Assembly (NCBI GenBank): GCA_964487215.1
Contig: CAZAPU010000017.1
Span: 1 to 15,621, forward strand
Length of the DNA: 15,621 bases
DNA from: CAG-611 sp964487215
GTDB lineage: Bacteria > Bacillota_I > Bacilli_A > RF39 > UBA660
Direction of reading: 5' to 3'
The position numbers and the translations under genes are program-made. This document shows, piece by piece, positions 1 to 7,047 of this stretch (position 1 is the stretch's first letter; every line of letters starts with the position of its first letter). The notes under the pieces are model-generated. The model was given only the letters and a program-made list of their open reading frames with translations. It searched no databases and was not told the origin of the DNA.

Positions 1-30
1 AAAATAGTTAGAGATATCTAACTATTTTTT
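1..30 (-). terminator. Hairpin terminator after rsmI (looks bidirectional)
   Basis: An 8-bp core stem (TAGTTAGA at 5-12 with TCTAACTA at 17-24) around the loop GATA extends to about 12 bp through flanking A and T runs. The rsmI stop codon (22-24) lies inside the stem. On the minus strand the hairpin runs into TTTT at the window edge, so the full U-tract cannot be seen. On the plus strand it is followed by a T-run at 25-30, so it could also stop a gene converging from the left. Confidence 0.7.
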
Positions 31-873
31 TAATATATTCTTTAAATTTAATGATGCATTATAAATATCTTTTTTAGATAAATTACTATTATTTTTATTT
101 AATAAATCGATCGCATCTTTTACTGTTATATCATTTTTTATCATTAATTCTATTAAAGAAGCTTCAATTGAAATTGAACTTACTTCTTCTATTTTATTAT
201 TTTTTTCTATAACAACTGTATATTCTCCTAATTCAACATTTTCAAAAAATTTCATATCCTCTAATACCTTATCAATATTACCATAATATTTTTTTTCATG
301 CAATTTTGTTAAATCAGAGCAAACTACAATACTTATATTTCCTAACTGTTCTTTTAAATATTCAATTGTTTTTACTATTCTTTTTGGAGATTCATAAAAA
401 ACAAAGACTTTTACATCACTATTGTTTATTTGTTTTATTAATTCCTTTTTATCTTTACTCTCTCTAGGAAAAAAAGACAAAAAAGTAAAATTTTTAATAT
501 CAAAACCACTTATTGATAATGCTGTTGTTACAGCAGATATTCCACCAATTGGTATAACATTAATATGCTCTTTAACACATTCTTTTACTAGAATATAACC
601 AGGATCAGATATACAAGGCATTCCAGCATCAGTAATTAATGCTATATTCTTATCTTCTTTTAAATCTTTTATTATTGAATAAACTTTTTCTTTTTCATTA
701 AATTTATGATAAGAAATAAGTTTCTTTTTTATATCAAAATAATTAAGTAATTTTAAACTATGCCTTGTATCTTCACAAAGAATTAAATCTACTTCTTTTA
801 AAGTATCAAGTTGTCTTTTTGTTATATCATTTAAATTACCAATAGGTGTTCCTACAACATAAAGATTTCCCAT
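22..873 (-). CDS. rsmI: 16S rRNA (cytidine-1402-2'-O)-methyltransferase RsmI
   Basis: Predicted S-adenosylmethionine-dependent methyltransferase of the tetrapyrrole-methylase fold. The family 2'-O-methylates C1402 in the decoding centre of 16S rRNA, acting on the small subunit in the cytoplasm. Family motifs seen are GTPIGNL (residues 8-14), CEDTR (33-37), TDAGMPCISDPG (81-92) and FYESPKRI (159-166). The length of 283 aa is normal for the family. The ligand-loop motif usually read as PGPSA or PGANA is GGISA here (109-113), a mild deviation. The ATG at 873 has the SD AGAGGTGA, which contains the UGA stop of the upstream pentapeptide gene; only 4 nt separate the two genes, so translation is probably coupled. 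It is the last gene of the mutS operon and ends in a hairpin. Confidence 0.95.
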   Translation of the reverse strand: MGNLYVVGTPIGNLNDITKRQLDTLKEVDLILCEDTRHSLKLLNYFDIKKKLISYHKFNEKEKVYSIIKDLKEDKNIALITDAGMPCISDPGYILVKECVKEHINVIPIGGISAVTTALSISGFDIKNFTFLSFFPRESKDKKELIKQINNSDVKVFVFYESPKRIVKTIEYLKEQLGNISIVVCSDLTKLHEKKYYGNIDKVLEDMKFFENVELGEYTVVIEKNNKIEEVSSISIEASLIELMIKNDITVKDAIDLLNKNNSNLSKKDIYNASLNLKNILKK

Positions 874-877
874 TTTC

Positions 878-1489
878 TCACCTCTTTATTTTTACTCCTA
901 ATAATCTTGTTAATTCAATTGCTTGATCAATTGATATAATTGCACCTTTTATATCATTTGCCATTAATACAATATTAGATATATTTGATGATGACAAATC
1001 AATATCTTTTAATGATGTATGAATAAATTCTGTTTTAGTAAGATCAACATTTTCAAATTCAATTTGTTCAAACTTTACTTCACTAAATGCTGATGATATT
1101 AAATTACTGTTTTCTATTAAAGTACTTTTTAATTTACTATAGGAAAAATTAGCATAACTGCAATTAGATTTATATATTTTTACATTAGTAAATCCACTTC
1201 CTCCAAAATCAGTTCCTGATAATTTACAACCATTTATCTCTACTCTATAAAATACATTCTCACTTAAATCACAGTTATTAAATACACAATCTACATAATT
1301 TGTTTTAATAAATTTACAATCTTTGAATTTAATATTTTCAAATACACATCCATTAAATTCAATGTATGAAAAGTCTTTATTTACAACTGTTTCATTAGAA
1401 AACTTATAATTTTGATAAAATTCTAATTCTTCATTCAAAGACTTTTCTTCTTGTAAAGTTAACAACTTAGGGTTAATTATCTTTATCAT
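878..1489 (-). CDS. Pentapeptide-repeat protein, uninterrupted right-handed beta-helix (MfpA/Qnr-like architecture)
   Basis: A 203-aa protein built almost wholly of pentapeptide repeats. From F40 to I185 every fifth residue is Phe, Leu, Ile, Tyr or (once, C110) Cys, giving 30 consecutive pentads with no register break. The residue two before each centre is mostly small (Cys, Ser, Thr, Val, Ala), as expected for a square right-handed beta-helix. A ~38-residue N-terminal segment precedes the helix, and a C-terminal segment (IDQAIELTRLLGVKI, 187-201) resembles the dimerising end of MfpA/Qnr-type proteins. That family mimics DNA and binds gyrase, but function cannot be assigned from the repeat alone. 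The start lies 17 bp inside the end of mutS behind a weak SD (GAAGTGA), so translation is probably coupled to mutS. The stop is UGA. Confidence 0.85.
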   Translation of the reverse strand: MIKIINPKLLTLQEEKSLNEELEFYQNYKFSNETVVNKDFSYIEFNGCVFENIKFKDCKFIKTNYVDCVFNNCDLSENVFYRVEINGCKLSGTDFGGSGFTNVKIYKSNCSYANFSYSKLKSTLIENSNLISSAFSEVKFEQIEFENVDLTKTEFIHTSLKDIDLSSSNISNIVLMANDIKGAIISIDQAIELTRLLGVKIKR

Positions 1490-4022
1490 TTTTAGTCACT
1501 TCTTTTTTTAACTCATCTAATATATTTAATGCTTCAAGTGGTGTAATGCTTAAAGGATCAATTTCTTTTAGTCTGTTTTCAATAATATTTTCTTGTTTTT
1601 CTTCTATATCAAAATTTAAACTTGTTTGAGTAAATACTTCTTTTTTGGGTTTTTGATTTTCATATACATCAAGAATTGTTTTAGCTCTATTAATTATTTC
1701 CTTTGGAAGATTAACTAAACTAGCTACATGAATACCATAACTCTTATCAACTGCCCCACTTTTTACTTTATGTAAAAAGATAATATTCCCATCTTCTTCA
1801 ATAGCAGAAACATGAACATTTTTTAAATATCTTAAATCTTTTTCTAATGATGTTAGTTCGTGATAATGAGTAGAAAACACTGTTTTACATTTTACATTAT
1901 CATGAATATATTCTAGAATTGCTTGTGCTAAACTCATTCCATCATAAGTTGCTGTTCCTCTTCCTAATTCATCAAATAAAATTAAACTATTAGAAGTGGC
2001 ATTAATAACGGCATTATTAGCTTCTTTCATTTCAACCATAAAAGTTGATTCCCCTGATACTAAATCATCACTAGCACCAATTCTTGTAAATATCTTATCA
2101 AAAATAGGAAGTTTTGCTTCACTACAGGGTACAAAAGAACCTATTTGAGCCATAATTATAGTAAGAGCAAGCATTCTCATATAAGTTGATTTACCACTCA
2201 TGTTAGGACCAGTAATAAGTAAAATATTAGTCTTTTCATCCATAATAATATCATTAGGCACATATTCTTCTTTAGATACTTTTTCTACAACTGGATGTCT
2301 AGCATTCTTGATATAAACATTTCTTTCATTTATTAAAGTTGGTCTAATATAATTATTTTCTTCTGCTACTACTGCTAAAGATTGCATTACATCTATTTCA
2401 CTTAAAACATTAGATACTTCTTGAATACTTGGAATGTACTTTCTAACAATATCTCTTATTTCTACAAATAAATCATACTCTAATGACATACTTTTATCTT
2501 CAGAGTTTAAAATCAAATCCTCTTTTTCTTTTAATTCAGGAGTTACATATCTTTCTCCAGTAGTTAAAGTTTGTTTTCTAGTATAACCCCATTCTTCTTT
2601 AACAAGTTGAGTTTGTCCTTTTGATATTTCTATATAATAACCAAATACTTTATTAAATCCTACTTTTAAATTTCTTATTCCTGTTCTTTCTTTTTCTTTT
2701 TGTTCCAAAGCAAGAATAAAGTCTTTACCTCCACTAGACAAACCTTTTAATTCATCTAATTCTTTACTATAACCTTTTTTAATTATATTTCCTTCTTTTA
2801 TAGTAATAGGAGCATCTTCATTAATACTTGTTTCTAATAAATTATAAAGATCATCTAAAGTTTCCAAATTTCTATCATAATCTAAATCATTTAATATTCT
2901 TTTAATATGTGGAAGTGTACTTAATGAATTCTTTAATTGGATTAAGTCTCTAGCATTAACATTTCCATAACTAACTCTTCCTGATAATCTCTCTAAATCA
3001 TAAACATTATTTAATAATTCTCTTAATTCTTCTTTTAAGATAAATTCTGTAAGTAATTTAGAAATAAGATTATATCTTCTCTCAATTTTATCTTTATCAA
3101 TTAATGGATTCTCTATATATTTTTTTAAAGTTCTAGAACCTCCAGCTGTCTTTGTTTTATCTAACAACCAAAGAAGTGAATAAGTTCTTTCTTTTAATCT
3201 TATTGTTTCTACTAATTCTAAATTTCTTTTTGAATAAACATCTAATAATAAATATTTATTTTTATCAATAATTTGTACTGCTTTTAAATGATTTAAATTA
3301 CCCATTTTAGTATCATTTAAATATGATAATAAATGTTTAATAGAATTGATTATTCTTATATCTTTTACATTCTCATAAATATAGTTATAATTATCCTCTA
3401 ATAAACTATCACTAATTGTAATTAATATATTATAATTTTCTCTTAAAATATTAACTATTTTACGATCAATATTATTATTAACAATTAATTCTTTTATATC
3501 TAATCTAATTATTTCATTAATAAGTTTATCGCTATTATAATCAATAAGCTCAGTATAGAAATCTCCTGTTGTTATGTCAGTATAACTTATTGCATAACAA
3601 TGAGAGAAGTCATAAATACTTCCGATATAATTATTAGTTTTTTCATCTAATGAACTACCTTCCATCATTGTACCTTTAGTAACAACTTGAGTAACTCCTC
3701 TTTCAACCATTCCTTTTAATTTTGGATCAGTTAATTGTTCACATATAGCAACTTTATAACCTTTATTAACAAGTTTTTCTAAATATGCTAAATAAGCATG
3801 ATGAGGTACACCACACATTGGAACTCTTTCATCTAAACCACAATTTTTTCCTGTTAAAGTTAACTCTAATTCATGAGATGCTGTAATTGCATCTTCAAAA
3901 AACATTTCATAGAAATCCCCAAGACGAAAAAAGATTATTGAATCTTCATACTTTTCTTTAATATCCATGTATTGTCTCATCATAGGAGATAATTTATTTA
4001 AATCTACTTCTTTTCTTTTCAT
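1473..4022 (-). CDS. mutS: DNA mismatch repair protein MutS
   Basis: Recognises mispaired and looped bases, then recruits downstream repair factors by an ATP-driven clamp change. At 849 aa it is full length for bacterial MutS1. The mismatch-reading motif is F37-Y38-E39 in GDFYEMF. The ATPase has Walker A GPNMSGKST (605-613), signature STFMVEM and Walker B with D684-E685 in FDELGRGT. A QTSLNF motif (799-804) fits a beta-clamp-binding peptide, and the tail keeps the family pattern DPLSITPLEALNILDELK. The start is ATG with SD AGGAG 5 nt upstream. It heads a three-gene operon with a pentapeptide protein and rsmI; the usual partner mutL is not adjacent in this window. A hairpin and an extended -10 promoter sit directly upstream. 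Confidence 0.98.
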   Translation of the reverse strand: MKRKEVDLNKLSPMMRQYMDIKEKYEDSIIFFRLGDFYEMFFEDAITASHELELTLTGKNCGLDERVPMCGVPHHAYLAYLEKLVNKGYKVAICEQLTDPKLKGMVERGVTQVVTKGTMMEGSSLDEKTNNYIGSIYDFSHCYAISYTDITTGDFYTELIDYNSDKLINEIIRLDIKELIVNNNIDRKIVNILRENYNILITISDSLLEDNYNYIYENVKDIRIINSIKHLLSYLNDTKMGNLNHLKAVQIIDKNKYLLLDVYSKRNLELVETIRLKERTYSLLWLLDKTKTAGGSRTLKKYIENPLIDKDKIERRYNLISKLLTEFILKEELRELLNNVYDLERLSGRVSYGNVNARDLIQLKNSLSTLPHIKRILNDLDYDRNLETLDDLYNLLETSINEDAPITIKEGNIIKKGYSKELDELKGLSSGGKDFILALEQKEKERTGIRNLKVGFNKVFGYYIEISKGQTQLVKEEWGYTRKQTLTTGERYVTPELKEKEDLILNSEDKSMSLEYDLFVEIRDIVRKYIPSIQEVSNVLSEIDVMQSLAVVAEENNYIRPTLINERNVYIKNARHPVVEKVSKEEYVPNDIIMDEKTNILLITGPNMSGKSTYMRMLALTIIMAQIGSFVPCSEAKLPIFDKIFTRIGASDDLVSGESTFMVEMKEANNAVINATSNSLILFDELGRGTATYDGMSLAQAILEYIHDNVKCKTVFSTHYHELTSLEKDLRYLKNVHVSAIEEDGNIIFLHKVKSGAVDKSYGIHVASLVNLPKEIINRAKTILDVYENQKPKKEVFTQTSLNFDIEEKQENIIENRLKEIDPLSITPLEALNILDELKKEVTKNDKDN

Positions 4023-4027
4023 GACAA

Positions 4028-4048
4028 ACTCCTACTAAAATTATAACA
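4028..4048 (-). promoter_or_regulatory. Extended -10 promoter and SD of mutS
   Basis: On the minus strand TGTTATAAT (4048 down to 4040) is a perfect extended -10. It is followed by six bases and then the SD AGGAGT (4033-4028). Standard spacing puts the transcription start at about 4033, the first SD base, for an 11-nt leader. No good -35 is seen, and the upstream position overlaps the preceding terminator hairpin. Confidence 0.6.
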
Positions 4049-4071
4049 AAAAAATAGATTAATATCTATTC
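4046..4071 (-). terminator. Terminator between the ylbL operon and mutS
   Basis: A 7-bp stem AATAGAT (4053-4059) / ATCTATT (4064-4070) closes the loop TAAT. It is followed on the minus strand by a run of six T at 4053-4048, part of which overlaps the stem base. It sits 7 bp past the stop of the 141-aa gene. The stem is all A/T except for one G-C pair, so the terminator may be weak. Confidence 0.55.
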
Positions 4072-4077
4072 TTTTTA

Positions 4078-4503
4078 CTATTTTCTTACCCTTTTAATTG
4101 CTGGTTTATAAAGTGAAGATAAATAATCTTGTAAAATATCTACAAGTTCTCCATCTTTATAAAGATCTTCTAATTGTTCTTGAGTTATTAATACAAATAC
4201 ACCATTTAAATTTTGTCCATTTTCATTTAATACTGTGTTAACAAAATCATCATAAGAAATTATCATATTTTGTTTTTTTACTGTTTCATATACTTCATCA
4301 AATATAAATAATGGAAATAACATAGTTCGTTTATCAATAATTAATTCTTTTTCTTTTACAATTGGTATTTTCTCAATTATTAATTTTTCATCTTCCATTC
4401 TTCCATAACATGGAATAAATTTTTTTAAACCTATTGTACCTATTGGTTTTAGAAATATTTTTCTAAAATTTGAATTTTCATTACTAGTTTTTGGTTTTTT
4501 CAT
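4078..4503 (-). CDS. Unknown 141-aa protein coupled to the YlbL-type protease
   Basis: I do not recognise the family. The protein appears soluble, with no signal peptide or membrane segment. Residues 1-30 are basic (MKKPKTSNENS, later LKKF). The middle (about 60-110) alternates hydrophobic and charged residues in a way that suggests an alpha/beta fold. An acidic stretch EQLEDLYKDGELVDILQDY (109-127) is followed by a basic end, KPAIKRVRK. It has one Cys (C32). An in-frame ATG six bases further upstream (4509) lies only 1 nt from the SD AAAGGAG (4517-4511). The ATG at 4503 is 7 nt away and is therefore chosen. The gene overlaps the end of the protease gene by 20 bp, implying translational coupling and possibly a shared role. 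It is followed by a hairpin. Confidence 0.75.
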   Translation of the reverse strand: MKKPKTSNENSNFRKIFLKPIGTIGLKKFIPCYGRMEDEKLIIEKIPIVKEKELIIDKRTMLFPLFIFDEVYETVKKQNMIISYDDFVNTVLNENGQNLNGVFVLITQEQLEDLYKDGELVDILQDYLSSLYKPAIKRVRK

Positions 4504-5521
4504 TACCATTCTCCTTTAATTTATTTATTGTTTCATCAAAAGTTGAAACACATAATATATCTATATTATAATTTTCTTTTTCTTTTATGACAACTGCCTC
4601 ATCATAATTTGCTAATGGTACGATAAATATATCTGCTTTTTTATTTACTGCTGCTGTTAATTTTTCTTTAATTCCTCCAATTTCTCCAACATTACCATCT
4701 AAATCTAAAGTACCAGTTCCTACAATAATTTTCCCATTCGTTATATCTTCTTTAATTAATTTATTATAAATTGATAAAGCAATCATTAATCCACCACTTG
4801 GACCAGATTCTTTATTAGTAAACTTAAATTTTATTTTAGGATTTGTATTATAAACATATTCTGTATTTAAATATATTCCTATTTTTTTTAAATTGTCTAT
4901 TTCCTTTACAGTTATATAACAATCTATTTCTTTATTATTTCTTAATACCTTTATATTTATTTTATCTTCAATTTCATATCTTTGTAATATTTCAGTAATA
5001 TCATCAATACTAATTATTTTTTTATCATCTATTTCTAGTATTTGATCTTGTACTTTTAAATTTGTATCTGCTGTTTCTAATATATACAGAACATATAATT
5101 TTTGCTTTTCTATATTTATTACTTTATTTGCTTTTTCATAAGCAACAATTGTTGCCGTATCTAATGAAGATGAAAAATAAGTTTTTTCTCTATAATTATA
5201 TTCTTCTTCTGTCTCATTATCTAAAGTTACTTCATTTATAGGATTAAGTTCATAACTTGGTATTATTTTTGCTAATAAATATGTAATTACTCTTCCTTTT
5301 AATTCTTTTACATAAGCTGAATTAATTGTTCCTTTATTATTATAACTATTTTCAACTTGTATTTTTTCATCTATACTTATTGTCCCTCCACCTACTGTAA
5401 CAGTATAAGGCATAGGAATTATAAGTATTAATGCAATAACAATAGGTACAAAGAAAGATATAATATCTTTTGGAGTTTCAAAAATTTCTTTTAATCTACT
5501 TTTTATTTTTCCATCATTCAT
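4484..5521 (-). CDS. ylbL: Membrane-anchored PDZ-Lon (S16) protease, YlbL/SepM type
   Basis: Predicted serine protease anchored by one N-terminal membrane segment (about residues 20-37, ending in PMPY), with its catalytic part outside the membrane. A PDZ-like region spans about 130-215. The S16 Lon domain follows, with catalytic S242 in ESGPSGGLM and K285 in GEIGGIKEK. The 43-residue Ser-Lys distance equals that in Lon (S679/K722 in E. coli). It has no ATPase domain, typical of the family, and the 345-aa length is normal. Known relatives include B. subtilis YlbL, which clears the cell-division inhibitor YneA after DNA damage, and streptococcal SepM, which trims a competence peptide; the substrate here is unknown. 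The ATG has SD AAGGAG at 7 nt. It is divergent from ylbJ, keeping the ylbJ/ylbL neighbourhood of Bacillus. Confidence 0.92.
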   Translation of the reverse strand: MNDGKIKSRLKEIFETPKDIISFFVPIVIALILIIPMPYTVTVGGGTISIDEKIQVENSYNNKGTINSAYVKELKGRVITYLLAKIIPSYELNPINEVTLDNETEEEYNYREKTYFSSSLDTATIVAYEKANKVINIEKQKLYVLYILETADTNLKVQDQILEIDDKKIISIDDITEILQRYEIEDKINIKVLRNNKEIDCYITVKEIDNLKKIGIYLNTEYVYNTNPKIKFKFTNKESGPSGGLMIALSIYNKLIKEDITNGKIIVGTGTLDLDGNVGEIGGIKEKLTAAVNKKADIFIVPLANYDEAVVIKEKENYNIDILCVSTFDETINKLKENGNEKTKN

Positions 5522-5528
5522 ATTTTGT

Positions 5529-5549
5529 CTCCTTAATATAATTATAACA
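5529..5549 (-). promoter_or_regulatory. Extended -10 promoter and SD of the ylbL operon
   Basis: Minus-strand TGTTATAAT (5549 to 5541), six bases, then SD AAGGAG (5534-5529). The predicted start of transcription at about 5534 coincides with the SD and gives a 13-nt leader. The -35 position would fall in the first codons of ylbJ and is not recognisable. Confidence 0.6.
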
Positions 5550-5559
5550 AGAAAGAAGG
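5537..5559 (+). promoter_or_regulatory. Possible ylbJ promoter overlapping the ylbL promoter
   Basis: TATAAT at 5537-5542 reads on the plus strand and shares the palindrome TATAATTATA (5537-5546) with the opposing ylbL -10. An alternative -10, TATAAC at 5543-5548, would place the start of transcription on the SD GAAGG (5555-5559). No convincing -35 is seen, so which -10 is used cannot be decided. Confidence 0.35.
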
Positions 5560-5564
5560 TCTTT

Positions 5565-6527
5565 ATGAAAAAAAAGTTTTTTTCTTTAGCATTTATTTTC
5601 TTTATTATATTTTTAATATTTAATATTTTCTCTCATTCAATTGAAATAAATAATATAATTATATATTCAATTGAAATTTTTATTAAAAATATTTTTCCTT
5701 CTTTATTTCCCATGTTTATATTATCAAATGTATTAATATCTATTGGTTTATCAGAATTTTTAGGAAATGTTTTTTCAAGAATAACTACAAAACTATTTAA
5801 TGTAAAAGGTGTAGCAGCTTTTGTATTCTTTATGAGTATGTTCACAGGATTTCCTAGTAATGCAAAATATGTAAAAGACTTATTAGATAAAAAATTAATT
5901 GATGAATTAACTGCTAACAAAATATTAATATTTACCTTCTTTTCTAATCCCTTATTTATTATAAATACTGTAGGAATTATGTTTTTTAATAATATAAAAA
6001 TTGGAATACTTATGTTAATATCTCATATTTTAGGTAATATTATTGTTGGACTTATATTTAGAAATATTTATTATAGAAAAGAAGCAATAGAAGAAAATCT
6101 TAGTATTAAAAAAAGTTTAAAAATATTTCATGATAAAATAAATAACACTAATATTTTTAAATCTTTTTTAGATAATATAAATAATTCTTTATCAATACTT
6201 TTAACTGTATTTGGTATAATAACTTCTTTTTTAATTTTTAATCAAATAATAAATGAAAATATAAAATTAAATCCTCTAAGTAACAGTATACTTACAGGAT
6301 TATTAGAGTTTTCTTCTGGTTTAAAAACTATTTCTATTTCAAATATAAATTATAGCTTAAAACTTTATGTATCTATGTTTTTTATATCCTTTGGAGGTCT
6401 ATCAGTTCATGCTCAAGTTTTAAATATTTTAGAAAATTATAAAATAAATTATTATATTTTTTTACTTTCTAGAATAATACATGGACTAATAAGTATATTT
6501 CTTCTTTATATATTTATAAACTTATAG
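5565..6527 (+). CDS. ylbJ: YlbJ-like multi-pass membrane protein (nucleoside-recognition/GATE family)
   Basis: A highly hydrophobic 320-aa protein with about seven or eight membrane segments, including roughly 5-23, 31-60, 84-96, 118-142, 146-166, 207-228, 266-280 and 295-318. Motifs typical of YlbJ proteins are FTGFPSNAK (93-101), LEFSSGL (247-253) and SFGGLSVHAQV (275-285). B. subtilis YlbJ is a sporulation membrane protein of about 400 aa, so this is a short version. The transported or sensed ligand is unknown, and presence here does not prove that the organism sporulates. The start is ATG after SD GAAGG with 5-nt spacing. Its last 14 bases overlap the end of the convergent small-pilin gene, and I see no terminator hairpin between them. 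Confidence 0.85.
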   Translation: MKKKFFSLAFIFFIIFLIFNIFSHSIEINNIIIYSIEIFIKNIFPSLFPMFILSNVLISIGLSEFLGNVFSRITTKLFNVKGVAAFVFFMSMFTGFPSNAKYVKDLLDKKLIDELTANKILIFTFFSNPLFIINTVGIMFFNNIKIGILMLISHILGNIIVGLIFRNIYYRKEAIEENLSIKKSLKIFHDKINNTNIFKSFLDNINNSLSILLTVFGIITSFLIFNQIINENIKLNPLSNSILTGLLEFSSGLKTISISNINYSLKLYVSMFFISFGGLSVHAQVLNILENYKINYYIFLLSRIIHGLISIFLLYIFINL

Positions 6528-7038
6528 GATGTATTATTTTAAATCCATAGTTTACATCTTTATCTATTTCAAAGTATGGAACATTAATCTTTAAAAAACC
6601 GTTTTCAACTTTGATTTCAACATTTGCAATATCATTACTATTAGTTCTAGAATCTAAAAATTCTATAAAATCTTTGTTAGGTATTTCATATTTTATAGTT
6701 TGACTTACTTTTCCATAATATACAATATTTTCTTGTAAACCTATTCTTAATTCATAAGTGTCACCATCTTTGAAATTTAATACTTTGCATTCATATATTC
6801 CAGTATCTACATTAGGACAATCTGATATGGGATTTGAAGCATTTAATTCTTTTTTTATTAAATCTTTTTCAATCGTCTCTGTCATAGTTGTTTTAAATTC
6901 AAGCATGTTTGTTGCAAATGATTTTTCATTATAATTAGTTCTAACACTCATTATAATATTAAGCATACCAATAACCACAACCATTAAAAGAGCAAAAGAA
7001 ATTATTAATTCTACTAAAGTTATTCCTTTATTATTCAT
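6514..7038 (-). CDS. Small type IV pilin-like (pseudopilin) protein
   Basis: The N-terminus is a class III prepilin signal: a very short leader MNNKG, cleavage expected after G5, then ITLVELIISFALLMVVV with Glu at +5 (E10) and a hydrophobic helix. Position +1 is Ile instead of the usual Phe, which some pseudopilins tolerate. The remaining ~140 residues look like a small globular domain with one Cys pair (C74, C84), a possible disulfide-closed loop. At 174 aa it is about the size of minor pilins or ComG pseudopilins, but I cannot assign a subtype. It begins 9 bp after the large Cys-rich pilin. Its strong SD AGGAGG overlaps that gene's stop codon, so the two are co-translated. Its 3' end overlaps ylbJ on the other strand. 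Confidence 0.85.
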   Translation of the reverse strand: MNNKGITLVELIISFALLMVVVIGMLNIIMSVRTNYNEKSFATNMLEFKTTMTETIEKDLIKKELNASNPISDCPNVDTGIYECKVLNFKDGDTYELRIGLQENIVYYGKVSQTIKYEIPNKDFIEFLDSRTNSNDIANVEIKVENGFLKINVPYFEIDKDVNYGFKIIHPISL

Positions 7039-7047
7039 AAATACCTC

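Noticed and set aside
878..1475. UGA at 878-880 read as Trp (Mollicutes code)
   Set aside because: Read-through would give only about 13 unrelated residues overlapping rsmI, the UGA sits in the rsmI SD, and Trp is encoded by TGG elsewhere.
1473..4022. MutS considered as a MutS2-type or phage MutS variant
   Set aside because: The F-x-E mismatch motif, full length and family C-terminal pattern identify a standard MutS1.
5633..5920. Minus-strand open frame inside ylbJ
   Set aside because: It lies wholly within ylbJ, which has clear family motifs and an SD. The opposite-strand frame shows no family resemblance and is an effect of AT-rich codon use.
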